DNA from: Paralithodes platypus
Taxonomy: Eukaryota; Arthropoda; Malacostraca; Decapoda; Lithodidae
DNA length: 64,000 nt
Assembly (NCBI GenBank): GCA_032716605.1
Contig: CM064481.1
Span: forward strand, 19,958,811-20,022,810
Direction of reading: 5' to 3'
Below, piece after piece: positions 1 to 9,438 of this stretch (its first letter is position 1; every line of letters begins with the position of its first letter). Under the pieces are notes generated by a model. It saw only the letters and a list, made by a program, of their open reading frames with translations, had not been told where the DNA came from and ran no database searches. A program made the position numbers and the translations under genes.

Positions 1-352
1 ACCCTTTGTTTTCCCACAGACTTTATCAGTGGCAGCGAGAAGGCTATGATTAAGAAAATTCCATTGACTATTTACATTGCTAGGCCGGGCTTTCTTATTT
101 CTATTAATTTCCTCCAGTTCACTATGAAGCCTATCCGTAACTTTTTTGTTCTTCATCAGCCACACTTTCCTTTTGGGCATGTATACCTTCTTGCGCTTAG
201 GATCTCTGTATAATTTCATGTCGCACACCAGTAGCTTATGCTGGGGGATACATTCTTCGCTCGGGATGACCTTTACATCTCGAACCAGTTTCCAGTCTTT
301 CCTGTTAACCAAGAATTCAAAAGCAATTTGACTCATCAACTCCCTTTCTCCT
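1..352 (-). pseudogene. LINE endonuclease/linker remnant
   Basis: Read on the minus strand from about 352 to 1 there is one open frame of about 115 codons cut by the window edge. It contains the stretch VKVIPSEECIPQHKLLVCDM, then a basic linker and DKVCGKTKG. From family knowledge this is the end of the APE endonuclease domain and the linker before reverse transcriptase in RTE/L1-like LINEs, often mis-annotated as craniofacial development protein 2-like. The wild-type protein would nick target DNA. No start codon or RT is visible; the copy is cut at 352 by unrelated sequence. The exact clade is uncertain. Confidence 0.7.
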
Positions 353-397
353 ACAATCTCTCTCTACGCTGGAGGGGGAGACTCGCCAACACAGCTT

Positions 398-611
398 TAA
401 GCCGCTGTCACACGAGCGCTTTTTCCGTCAATTTTCCATGAGCAAGTTTATCTGGTGATATTTAGGGATATTTTCGCATTGGAATCGGAAACTAGATCGA
501 AGGTAGATTATGTTAGATAGTTTAATTCTTATGGAACTTGTATTTTGAAGCTACCAGACAACAATTGCCCGTAAAAATTGACGGAAAAATCGCTCGTGTG
601 TCACCGGCTTA
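398..611. mobile_element. MITE with about 40-bp terminal inverted repeats
   Basis: Left end TAAGCCGCTGTCACACGAGC and the reverse complement of the right end (TAAGCCGGTGACACACGAGC) match over about 40 bp, continuing through a shared TTTTTCCGTCAATTTT block. The 214-bp interior is AT-rich and non-coding. This is the form of a short non-autonomous DNA transposon. The superfamily cannot be assigned; the flanks TTAA and TTAT hint at a TA-rich target duplication. Confidence 0.7.
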
Positions 612-661
612 TGTGTAGGTCTGTCCACAGGAAACTTGGCCCTGACACTCCCTTGTTACTT

Positions 662-705
662 CTAGGGATGTACCGATACCAATATTTTGGCCGATACCGA
701 TACAG
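662..705. mobile_element. hAT-like transposon left terminus
   Basis: TAGGGATGTACCGATACC followed by a GCCGATACCGATAC block resembles the terminal inverted repeats of hAT transposons of the Zaphod/Charlie type (recalled similarity, not searched). No transposase and no matching right end are visible; the right side runs into a satellite and then an LTR element. The stretch 706-879 between here and the satellite is AT-rich, non-coding, and holds nothing else I recognise. Confidence 0.45.
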
Positions 706-879
706 GTCTCCCTCGATATACAATTGGGTTACGTTCCTGAAAACCCGATCTTAAATAGAAAAATCTTATAGCAAACCCTCAAATTAATGGGGTAAATGGG
801 GATGCCCAAACCCAAACACCTAAAAACCTATAATAATATCGTAAATCAGGGCATTGGATAGTGAGGAAGACCTGTACTC

Positions 880-2918
880 AGTTTAGAGCCGATACCGATA
901 CCCTGATACTGTAAATACACCCATACTTAGCCAATACCGATACTCAGATACTGTAAATACACCCATACTTAGCCGATACCGATACTCTGATACTGTAAAT
1001 ACACCCATACTTAGCCGATACCGATACTCTGATACTGTAAATACACCCATACTTAGCCGATACCGATACTCTGATACTGTAAATACACCCATACTTAGCC
1101 GATACAGATACTCTGATACTATAAATACACCCATACTTAGCCGATACCGATACTCTGATACTGTAAATACACCCATACTTAGCCGATACCGATACTCTGA
1201 TACTGTAAATACACCCATAATTAGCCGATACCGATACCCTGATACTGTAAATACACCCATACTTAGCCGATACCGATACTCTGATACTGTAAATACACCC
1301 ATACTTAGCCGATACCGATACCCTGATACTATAAATACACCCATACTTAGCCGATACCGATACCCTGATACTATAAATACACCCATACTTAGCCGATACC
1401 GATACCCTGATACTATAAATACACCCATACTTAGCCGATACCGATACCCTGATACTATAAATACACCCATACTTAGCCGATACAGATACCCTGATACTAT
1501 AAATACACCCATACTTAGCCGATACCTATACTCTGATACTATAAATACACCCATACTTAGCCGATACCGATATATAATACTGTAAATACACCCATACTTA
1601 GCTGATACCGATACTCTGATACTGTAAATACACCCATACTTAGCCGATACAGATACTCTGATACTGTAAATACACCCATACTTAGCCGATACCGATACTC
1701 TGATACTGTAAATACACCCATACTTAGCCGATACCGATACTCTGATACTGTAAATACACCCATACTTAGCCGATACCGATACTCTGATACTGTAAATACA
1801 CCCATACTTAGCCGATACCGATACTCTGATACTGTAAATACACCCATACTTAGCCGATACCGATACTCTGATACTGTAAATACACCCATACTTAGCCGAT
1901 ACCGATACTCTGATACTGTAAATACACCCATACTTAGCCGATACCGATATCTAATACTGTAAATACACCCATACTTAGCCGATACCGATACTCTGATACT
2001 GTAAATACACCCATACTTAGCCGATACCGATACTCTGATACTGTAAATACACCCATACTTAGCCGATACCAATACTCTGATACTTTAAATACACCCATAC
2101 TTAGCCGATACCGATACTCTGATACTGTAAATACACCCATACTTAGCCGATACCGATACTCTGATACTGTAAATACACCCATACTTAGCCGATACCGATA
2201 CTCTGATACTGTAAATACACCCATACTTAGCCGATACCGATACTCTGATACTGTAAATACACCCATACTTAGCCGATACCGATACTCTGATACTGTAAAT
2301 ACACCCATACTTAGCCGATACAGATACTCTGATACTGTAAATACACCCATACTTAGCCGATACCGATACTCTGATACTGTAAATACACCCATACTTAGCC
2401 TATACCGATACTCTGATACTGTAAATACACCCATAATTAGCCGATACCGATACTCTGATACTGTAAATACACCCATACTTAGCCGATACCGATACTCTGA
2501 TACTGTAAATACACCCATACTTAGCCGATACCGATACACTGATACTGTAAATACACCCATACTTAGCCAATACCGATACCCTGATACTATAAATACACCC
2601 ATACTTAGCCGATACAGATACTCTGATACTATAAATACACCCATACTTAGCCGATACTGATACCCTGATACTATAAATACATCCATACTTAGCCGATACA
2701 GATTCCCTGATACTATAAATACACCCATACTTAGCCGATACCTATACTCTGATACTATAAATACACCCATACTTAGCCGATACCGATATATAATACTATA
2801 AATACACCCATACTTAGCTGATACCGATACTCTGATACTGTAAATACACCCATACTTAGCTGATACAGATACTCTGATACTGTAAATACACCCATACTTA
2901 GCCGATACCGATACTCTG
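880..2918. repeat. 42-bp satellite array, about 48 copies
   Basis: The unit can be written as CCGATACCGATACTCTGATA followed by CTGTAAATACACCCATACTTAG. Neighbouring copies differ by one or two bases (CTCTG/CCCTG, CTGTA/CTATA, ACCGA/ACAGA). Three units near 1561, 1940 and 2777 are 41 bp, which shifts any reading frame. Because 42 is divisible by three, long minus-strand frames of a 14-residue repeat appear; these are artefacts. The core GCCGATACCGATAC also occurs in the hAT-like end just to the left, so the array probably grew from transposon subterminal sequence. It is cut at 2918 by the LTR element. Confidence 0.95.
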
Positions 2919-3992
2919 TGTTATGCCCTGTTTTTCTACAGGTTTAACTTGGGTAATGTGAGTTCTAAATTGACGGGGTATATAAGGCTGCATGCACAAT
3001 ACAAGATATGAGGAATAGAGAACACAAAGAAACACATGGTAGCAAGTTACATGATCACGTTTATTGATATACCACTGCAGAATACTTGTGCAAGACAATA
3101 TACTAGAATTGAACAACACTAGCATAAGTGGATCTGGATGGAGCCTAGTCTCCCACTTCCAACGTTCAGGTATTAATCTTCTGATCACTGGCTTTGATTT
3201 CACAGGTTTATATACCGAAGACCATCAATGTTACTTATAGATTCATATTCACTGTTAGATTTATTACTGGTAGCTCTGGTGCACAAGTAGTAGTTCACAG
3301 ACTAGATTAGACACGTATTTTAGAGCACGGGAATTCTAGTAAACTCAGGGGGTACTGATCTAAGTTTTATATCCTTGTCTCAGAAATACATAGAACGCAA
3401 ATCAGTGGGCGAACGTTAGATATCACTAGAGTTTTAATATCTGAATAAGGTAATTACGAGAGTCAAGGTCGCCTGTTAATTAAAGAGCACTGATCGCTTA
3501 GTACGTCCCAAATGGAATGGTTAAGTATGAGTTACACTGTGCAAGGTCTTAGCCACTTCGTAGAAATATTAATTAGTGAATCTCTAAACAGCACAGTAAT
3601 ATGTAGTACTGCTAAAGGGAATCTTGGGTAGTATCTGATGGGTCTGGTCCTGGTTATCTTGCGTCCATGATGTTGGGGGCTAACGACTGGTTCCGCGGCC
3701 GTCCAGGGGGGCCATATGTGTGAAGTTCTTCAATACGTGGGCAGGTCCTTCTATCCAAATCTGCCACGGAGTCTGCCGGCTCTGGGATCTCACTCCGGAA
3801 CAACACAAGGGCAGAGCTAGAAGTTAACTGCAGGGTAGTGACCCCTGGTTGGTGTCTAGCTTTCAACTGATTTGACTGGGGGCGGAAGTTAGATTTATAG
3901 GCTCGGTTCTGGACCCTGTAGACAGTAGGGATCTCGAGTCTTATGGACTTAATTGAGCTCTCAATAGATATGGGGACTAGGTAAGATGGTAT

Positions 3993-4268
3993 TTACTGTT
4001 GTGGCACAGGGCGATAGGAAGCCTTTATATTTTCATATAACTGAGCCTTAGTAAGAGGTACTATTTTGGCTATACTGGACGTATTTAGGGGAGAGAGACT
4101 GGATCTACTTTGCGAGGAGGATGGGGACAGCTGTGATAGGAGCGTCTCTCTAGATTGTTCAATCTTCATTCTATGGTATAGCTGAGGTGCTAATTTAGTG
4201 ATCAGAGCATGCAAGAAAGGTAAATGGTTTATTGTGAGGTAATAGAGGTTAGTAAAGGTGTTAGTCAT
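3993..4268 (-). CDS. small ORF in LTR, unknown
   Basis: A 91-codon minus-strand frame inside the LTR, serine-rich (a QLSPSSSQSRSSLSPL stretch). It is open in both LTR copies (10,511-10,786) with a single residue change. Being sense to gag it could be a leader ORF, but the copies are too similar for conservation to argue for function. I recognise no family. Confidence 0.2.
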   Translation of the reverse strand: MTNTFTNLYYLTINHLPFLHALITKLAPQLYHRMKIEQSRETLLSQLSPSSSQSRSSLSPLNTSSIAKIVPLTKAQLYENIKASYRPVPQQ

Positions 4269-4781
4269 TCATGGTTAGTTCATTGATAGGAAGAATTCCT
4301 GTGCTACCTGGCAATGACTCGAAAGTCAAAACAGGGGCCAGGTATACCTCCGCGGGGGTGGGGGTCTCCCTCCTCGGGTGGGCAAAAAGGGGGAGCTGGG
4401 CGCCCTCTCTTCTGTGATAGTCGTCCGGCGGCTGTGGCTAGGGGCTTGCCATATCACCAGTGTTTGTAATAACCCTCTGTGTATGAGACAGATGGGTGTC
4501 TTTAATACCAAAACCGAAGGTGCCTTAGCTAGCTGGTTTTACTCGGCTGGTTGTTAATTGTAGGGTTTGCTGGATATGGTGGAGACTGGGTTGCTAACTC
4601 TGCCACATTTATCTGGAAGTATGGCAATAGAAGTTAGTTACTGGCGGGGCGGCTAGCCTCGCACCGACGACCATTGGGTGCAGGGTTGTGAATGTGTTGT
4701 AAGAGAATAGATGGCATGCAAGGGGCTAGTAAAGTTCTAATGTTGTTCTGGCCTACTAAGTGAAGGTAGGCTGGATAGGAG

Positions 4782-4794
4782 TATATATATAAAA
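4782..4794 (+). promoter_or_regulatory. TATA-box-like motif, antisense in LTR
   Basis: TATATATATAAAA lies about 47 bases before an ATG that opens an 87-codon plus-strand frame. It is repeated at 11,300-11,312 in LTR2. It is antisense to the element's gag. It could be chance AT sequence; transcription data would decide. Confidence 0.3.
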
Positions 4795-4840
4795 GGTTGG
4801 AGAGCGTTAGTAACGGACAATTCAAGGATCTTCAAGAGGT

Positions 4841-5104
4841 ATGAGAGAGAGGCTAGGTCGGACAAGAGTCGAGAAGCGCGGGTGTCTTAATGAGAGGGGG
4901 GGGAGAGTTCAAGGGCTACAGGGAAATTTTGCCCCTAAGGTCCCTGGGCGTGGGGGTGGCATTAGGCTACAATTGATATGGAAGTTTGAAAAACCAGTAG
5001 AATACGTTAGCCAAATGCTACCGGGGAATGCAACTATGGGGTGGTATAGGAGTCTGGAAAAGATAGAGTTATGTGATCAGTCCGAGGGTTATGGATACTA
5101 TTAG
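4841..5104 (+). CDS. antisense small ORF in LTR, unknown
   Basis: An 87-codon frame beginning MRERLGRTRVEKRG and rich in Arg and Gly, ending at TAG. It is open in LTR1 and LTR2 (11,359-11,622), differing at one residue. It lies just downstream of the TATA-like motif at 4782. No known domain is recognised. The two copies are near-identical over their whole length, so retention of the frame is weak evidence. Confidence 0.2.
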   Translation: MRERLGRTRVEKRGCLNERGGRVQGLQGNFAPKVPGRGGGIRLQLIWKFEKPVEYVSQMLPGNATMGWYRSLEKIELCDQSEGYGYY

Positions 5105-5470
5105 TTGGCCCTGGGAACTGCGTTTTCTATTAAATATAAATATCAACAACAGCGGCAGTTCGTAGGGGTACTTAGTTATTGTTTCGGGGTACTTATGACA
5201 GATACTGATAATCAGGTTATCTTATATAATCTCTGGTTGGGGTAAGAGGTGTAAGACACGAAGTAAATTGGCGTAGTGTGGACTGTGGATACGAAGGAGG
5301 CAAGGGGAAGACGTATGACAATTGTGGAAAGTAAATGGAAAAAGGTGAACACAATGGCGGATAAAATACTTAACCTAAAGGATTGCATACATCGATGAAC
5401 GATGACATTATAGTCGTCGTCCTAATAAGGTGATGAAACCTGGTTGATCTGTACTTGGCACAATACGACA

Positions 5471-6090
5471 CAAGGACACTGCCGCTATGTCGCATCAATG
5501 CTGGTGGCAGTTAATATTATAGACTTAGTTACTAGAGGAACAATGCAAGGGGCGACTGAGCACGGGTTACACATATCTATACTCGTCATGGAAAATGATA
5601 TAAGAGGTCTAGGGACAAGCGTGGGTGTTTGAACTTCTAAGATATATAACATCTACTTCTCGGATGCAAGAACATACATAGATATAATTATGGCTGTCTG
5701 ATGTGTTGGCATTGGCTCAACGTCGGGACAGGCATAGGTTTTTTAATTTGAATGTATATTCCTGTTCATCATCTTTGTAGCAAGGACAGTGCCGCTATGT
5801 CGTATCAATGCTGGTGGCAGTTAATATTATAGACTTAGTTACTAGAGGAACAATGCAAGGGGCGACTGAGCACGGGTTACACATATCTATACTCGTCATG
5901 GAAAATGATATACGAGGTCTAGGGACAGCGTGGGTGTTTTAACTTCTAAGATATATAACATCTACTTCTCGGATGCAAGAACATACATAGATATAATTAT
6001 GGCTGTCTGATGTGTTGGCATTGGCTCAACGTCGGGACGGGCATGGGTGTTTTTAATATGAATGTATATTCCTGTTCATCATCTTTGTAG
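5471..6090. repeat. 310-bp tandem duplication within LTR
   Basis: CAAGGACACTGCCGCTATGT at 5471 recurs as CAAGGACAGTGCCGCTATGT at 5781. The two units run 5471-5780 and 5781-6090, and each ends with ATCTTTGTAG. LTR2 holds the same duplication from about 11,990 to 12,607, so it pre-dates the copying of the LTRs. Confidence 0.9.
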
Positions 6091-6320
6091 TTAGGAGTGT
6101 AGGACACGAGGGGGTTAGTGTACGTGAGGTGTGGAAAATGGTCAGTTTAGAAAAGGTAAATGGGTGTGTCCTGGAGCTGTTTAGCCCTGCGGGCTTGGGC
6201 CTGTCTGAAATGGCTGGCTCGGTCAGCTGGTCCTTTCGTTCTGTGGACCTTTCCTTTGGTGTTTCTGTGTGGTGTTCGTTCATGGCTTCTGTGGTGGGCT
6301 TCTCGTTCTGGGGCATTTTA

Positions 6321-6334
6321 CTTCCCTCTCCTTC
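6321..6334 (-). promoter_or_regulatory. polypurine tract of LTR element
   Basis: The plus strand reads CTTCCCTCTCCTTC directly after the LTR end, so the coding strand has the polypurine run GAAGGAGAGGGAAG immediately before the LTR start. This is where plus-strand DNA synthesis is primed in LTR retrotransposons. The same run follows LTR2 at 12,838. Confidence 0.7.
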
Positions 6335-7270
6335 ATTATAGGCTCGTCCTCGAGCCTCAAGGGTGAAGTAAAAAGAAGCATAGTCCGAAAAGTGTAGGTT
6401 AACAAGAAAAGTAGTATGACTAAGGGAAAAAAATAATATATACAGTATATGGAAAACATGTAAATTTAAGAAAGGACAGATAATTAAGAACACAGGAAAT
6501 TAAGAAGAGGTAAAGTGTTTAACAATGTATAAAGCAAATTTAAAAGATAGTCAGAAAAGTGTAGGTAACAAGAAAAGTAGTATGACTAAGGAAAAAAAAT
6601 ATATAGTATACAGTATATGGAAAACATGTAAATTTATAGAATCATGCCCAATCGCCTAGGAATTGAAAAAAATACAAAAAATAAAGTACAATCATATCCT
6701 CATCATGAATGAATGAATGAATGAAAAAATTATACATTTTAATGGGAAGTGAAGCTAGGAATCTAGGTCAAGAGTGGTAGGGAGGCTGGACTGTGGACGA
6801 GCCGGCATGACCCACCTCCTCTACCAATCCTGATTTTAAGTGAATATTGGGGTGGATCTACCGTTAGTTCTTGTCGTTAGGAATGTGGGTCTGGGGGCGA
6901 GCTGGCCCGGGGCCAGTTTTGGAGGGGGGGTCTAAGTGGTTTCGGTCGGGGGTAGTGATAGGGGGGTTTTAAAGATGAAATGGGCAGGTCGAGTCGGGGT
7001 TGTTGTTGCGGAAGAGGTTGGTGCTGGGGAGGGGTTGAATTGTGTAGAGAGTTGTGGTCGTGAGTGGGGTTTGGGGAAGGGTGAGTAAGGCTGAAGGTTG
7101 AGAGTTTACTATGATCGGGTGGTTTGGAGGTTTGGGGTGTGGGGATTTGATAGGGAGATGGTGGGGGGGGTCTGGGCAGGCAGGGTTGTGGTTTGAGAGG
7201 GGTTGAATTTAGACTGATTTTATTTCCGGGAGAGACATGGATGGGATTTCGAGGAGTGGTTGAAGTTGAG
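6335..7270 (-). other. 3' non-coding part of LTR-element interior
   Basis: An AT-rich stretch between the polypurine tract and the proline-rich frame. A block around GTGTAGGTTAACAAGAAAAG with GTATATGGAAAACATGTAAA occurs twice (about 6,385-6,475 and 6,550-6,640), and a (GAAT)n microsatellite sits at 6,706-6,725. From about 6,890 the plus strand becomes very G-rich. A minus-strand 146-codon frame (6,493-6,053) crosses into the LTR and has no recognisable domain. No RT, integrase or protease signature is seen. Confidence 0.6.
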
Positions 7271-7277
7271 AGGTTGA

Positions 7278-8660
7278 TTATGTTGTTTGGGGTGTGAGAG
7301 AGAGAGTATTTTGGGGTTTAGCCAAGGTGGAAAAAGTTTTGTGGTTGGATTGGGATGGGAGTGGTATTTCGTCGAGCGGGATCTTTGGGGGGGGAATTTG
7401 GGGCGGGTGGGGTAACGGTGAAGAGGGGGAGGTTGAAAGTTTAGCTGGGCTCATGATGGTGGGGGACCGACTGGTGAGCAGGTGTTCGGTACGCATGTGG
7501 GGGGGGAAATCACTATGCTGGGGGTCACGCGTGAGGGGGGGATTAACGGCGCGTGTGGGAGGATCAGAGTGGTGGGGTGTCGGTGGCAGTGACGGTTTGC
7601 TTAGAGGTTATCTGGGGTTGGTGGGTTTGTCTGTCATGAGGGGGTGAGTCAAGTGTGGGGTTTTGAAGTTTATTAGGGGTGTGAATTGTGGGGGGGTGTA
7701 AGGGAGCTACTGACGGAAAAACTGTCACAAGGGAGATTTTGTTGGTGGGAATTGGTGGAGGTTGAAAGTTTAGCTGGGCTCATGATGGTGGGGGACCGAC
7801 TGGTGAGCAGGTGTTCGGTATGCATGAGGGGGGGGAAATCACTTTGGTGGGAGTCACGCGTGAGGGGGGGATTAACGGCGCGTGTGGGAGGATCAGAGGG
7901 GTGGGGTGTGTCGGTGGCAGTGACGGTTTGTTTAGAGGTTATATGGGATTGGTGGGTTTGTCTGTCATGAGGGGGTGAGTCAAGTGTGGGGTTTTGAAGT
8001 TTATTAGGTGTGTGAATTGTGGGGGGGTGGAAGGGAGCTACTGACGGAAAACTGTCACACGGGAAATTTTGTTGGTTGGGGAATAGCTGAGCATTTCTGG
8101 GGGAAGGGGGGGAACATGGTTGGGTCCCTAGGTCGTCACGCGTGAGGGGAGGATTAACGGCGCGTGTGGGAGGGTCAGGGTGGTGAGAGGTGAGCGAGTT
8201 AGGAAACGGGATTTGTTGGGGGGACTGCGGCGGGTTGGTGGGGGAAGAGTTAGGTGTAGAACAGGGGTTATTGGTAGAGGACTGATGTATTGATTTGGGG
8301 TTGTTAACAGGACGAATTTTAGGAATCTTCTTGGTGGCAGTCACGGTCTGGTTAGCGGTTATCTGGGGTTGGTGGGTTTGTTTGACATTAACAGGACGAG
8401 TTTGGGGAATTTTCTTGGTGGCAGTCTCGGTCTGGTTAGAGGTTATCTGGGACTGGTGAGTTTGTTTGACATGAGAGGGCGAGTCAAGTTTGGGGTTTCG
8501 AAGTTTTCTAGGGGTGTGAATTGTGTGGGGGTGGAAGGGAGCTACTGACTGAAAACTGTCACAAGCTACCGACGGAAAACTGTCACAAGGGAAATTTTGT
8601 TGGTGGGGGGATAGCTGAACATTTCTGGGGTCATGGGGAAAATATGTTGTGGTAGGCCTA
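7278..8660 (-). pseudogene. proline/threonine/asparagine-rich tract downstream of gag
   Basis: Minus-strand frames (8,344-7,673 and 7,496-7,278) encode repeated modules such as DPPTRAVNPPLTRD, HLLTSRSPTIMSPAKLSTS and NKLQNPTLDSPPHDRQTHQ. The DNA repeats at about 330 bp (GTTTAGCTGGGCTCATGATG at about 7,438 and 7,769; a partial third near 8,133). The tract probably continues the gag frame as a disordered C-terminal region, broken here by frameshifts. In the second unit the same tract is open for 308 codons (14,375-13,449). No zinc knuckle, protease or RT motif is visible. Function is unknown; the gag continuity is inferred. Confidence 0.5.
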
Positions 8661-8675
8661 CATAGGTAGGCATAG

Positions 8676-9368
8676 CTAGAATACGGGGCTTGTTGGGGGG
8701 GGCTGCGGAGGGTTGGTGGGGGAAGAGTTCACTGGGGTTGGACTTTCACCGGAAGTCATTTTGGAAGGGTGCACAGAGTCTTGGATAGGGGCTGAAAGGT
8801 TGGATAGGGGATTCATCGAACTGCGTAGGCATTCTTCTCTGATGGAGAGCATATGTTCTTCGAATAAGCCATACGGGTCGAGATGGGCGGTGATGTGGGG
8901 TGGGAGGATGTTTAACAATGCGGTGAATAAGAGTTCATTTTGTTGGTCGTAATCTTCATAGCTATACGTGGTCCTCACGTATCTGTAGAGTTGTATGAGG
9001 GTCACATTTATATCCCCTTCATACTTGATCTCGTCGACTTTTATTATTTTGGGGGCGACGGGGGAACCCAAAAGTGGATCTAAGGTCCGGATCACGAAGG
9101 ATCGAAACTGGTTCCAGGTAAACTCTGGCGTATTCTGTGCCACCATTTGGTGAATAAATTCTTTAAAGGTAGGCTTATCAACAAGTTGGGAAACGGCTTC
9201 TCCCAACTGTATAATATGCACAATTGCAATGCCGATTTTTTCGCGGTCATTATGAAGTACCACATCGTACACTGGCTTTATTATGTCTAAGTAACTGGTG
9301 ATATCATACGTGTTTACATCATACTTGGGAATGTGTGCGAGTGGCTGAAGATTTCGCGATGTTGCCAT
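8676..9368 (-). CDS. gag: gag-like capsid protein of LTR retrotransposon
   Basis: A 231-codon frame starting MATSRNLQPLAHIPKYDV. I chose this Met because it lies about 50 bases downstream of the primer-binding site; a longer upstream frame adds 17 codons that overlap the leader. The first 190 residues are mixed helical sequence (FIHQMVAQNTPEFTWNQF, YRYVRTTYSYEDYDQQNELL) of the type seen in Ty3/gypsy and Arc-like capsid domains; after that it turns Pro/Ser rich. The role would be particle assembly around the element RNA in the cytoplasm. It is the only recognisable protein of the element, so mobility would need pol from another element. The family call rests on position and fold-like pattern, not on a search. 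Confidence 0.65.
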   Translation of the reverse strand: MATSRNLQPLAHIPKYDVNTYDITSYLDIIKPVYDVVLHNDREKIGIAIVHIIQLGEAVSQLVDKPTFKEFIHQMVAQNTPEFTWNQFRSFVIRTLDPLLGSPVAPKIIKVDEIKYEGDINVTLIQLYRYVRTTYSYEDYDQQNELLFTALLNILPPHITAHLDPYGLFEEHMLSIREECLRSSMNPLSNLSAPIQDSVHPSKMTSGESPTPVNSSPTNPPQPPPTSPVF

Positions 9369-9419
9369 GCTTCTACTGTTCCAAACTTGCAGTGTAATGC
9401 AACCTTTTATCCGAATCAA

Positions 9420-9437
9420 GAACCACCGCTGCCGCCA
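9420..9437 (-). promoter_or_regulatory. primer-binding site, tRNA-Leu-like
   Basis: On the coding strand, one base after the LTR end (GGGCATAACA), the sequence TGGCGGCAGCGGTGGTTC follows. The first three bases pair with CCA, and GGCAGCG matches the acceptor stem typical of many animal tRNA-Leu genes (recalled). This sets the 5' side of the element and confirms the minus-strand orientation. Confidence 0.6.
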
Positions 9438-9438
9438 A

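Larger units (their letters stand above)
2919..6320 (-). repeat. giant LTR, copy 1 (3' LTR on minus strand)
   Basis: A 3,402-bp terminal repeat. On the plus strand it starts TGTTATGCCCTG and ends CTGGGGCATTTTA, so the ends form an imperfect inverted repeat (TGTTATGCCC / TAAAATGCCC on the other strand). The boundaries are fixed by the solo copy at 45,599-46,684, flanked by a 5-bp duplication, and by LTR2 at 9,439. On the coding (minus) strand a TATA-like TATAAATC near 3,900 and AATAAA near 3,060 fit promoter and poly(A) signals. The left flank is the satellite (CTCTG at 2914-2918); the matching right-hand duplication would lie beyond the second unit, probably in the gap. Confidence 0.85.

Noticed and set aside
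883..2770. Long minus-strand ORFs of a 14-residue repeat (up to 278 codons)
   Set aside because: They arise from the 42-bp satellite period being divisible by three; frames break wherever a 41-bp unit occurs and other frames are equally repetitive.
880..2918. CRISPR-like array appearance
   Set aside because: Units are contiguous with no unique spacers, in a eukaryotic repeat context.
6053..6493. 146-codon minus-strand ORF spanning interior and LTR, repeated at 12,570-13,010
   Set aside because: It crosses the polypurine tract and LTR boundary, has no known motif, and its presence in both copies follows from their near identity.
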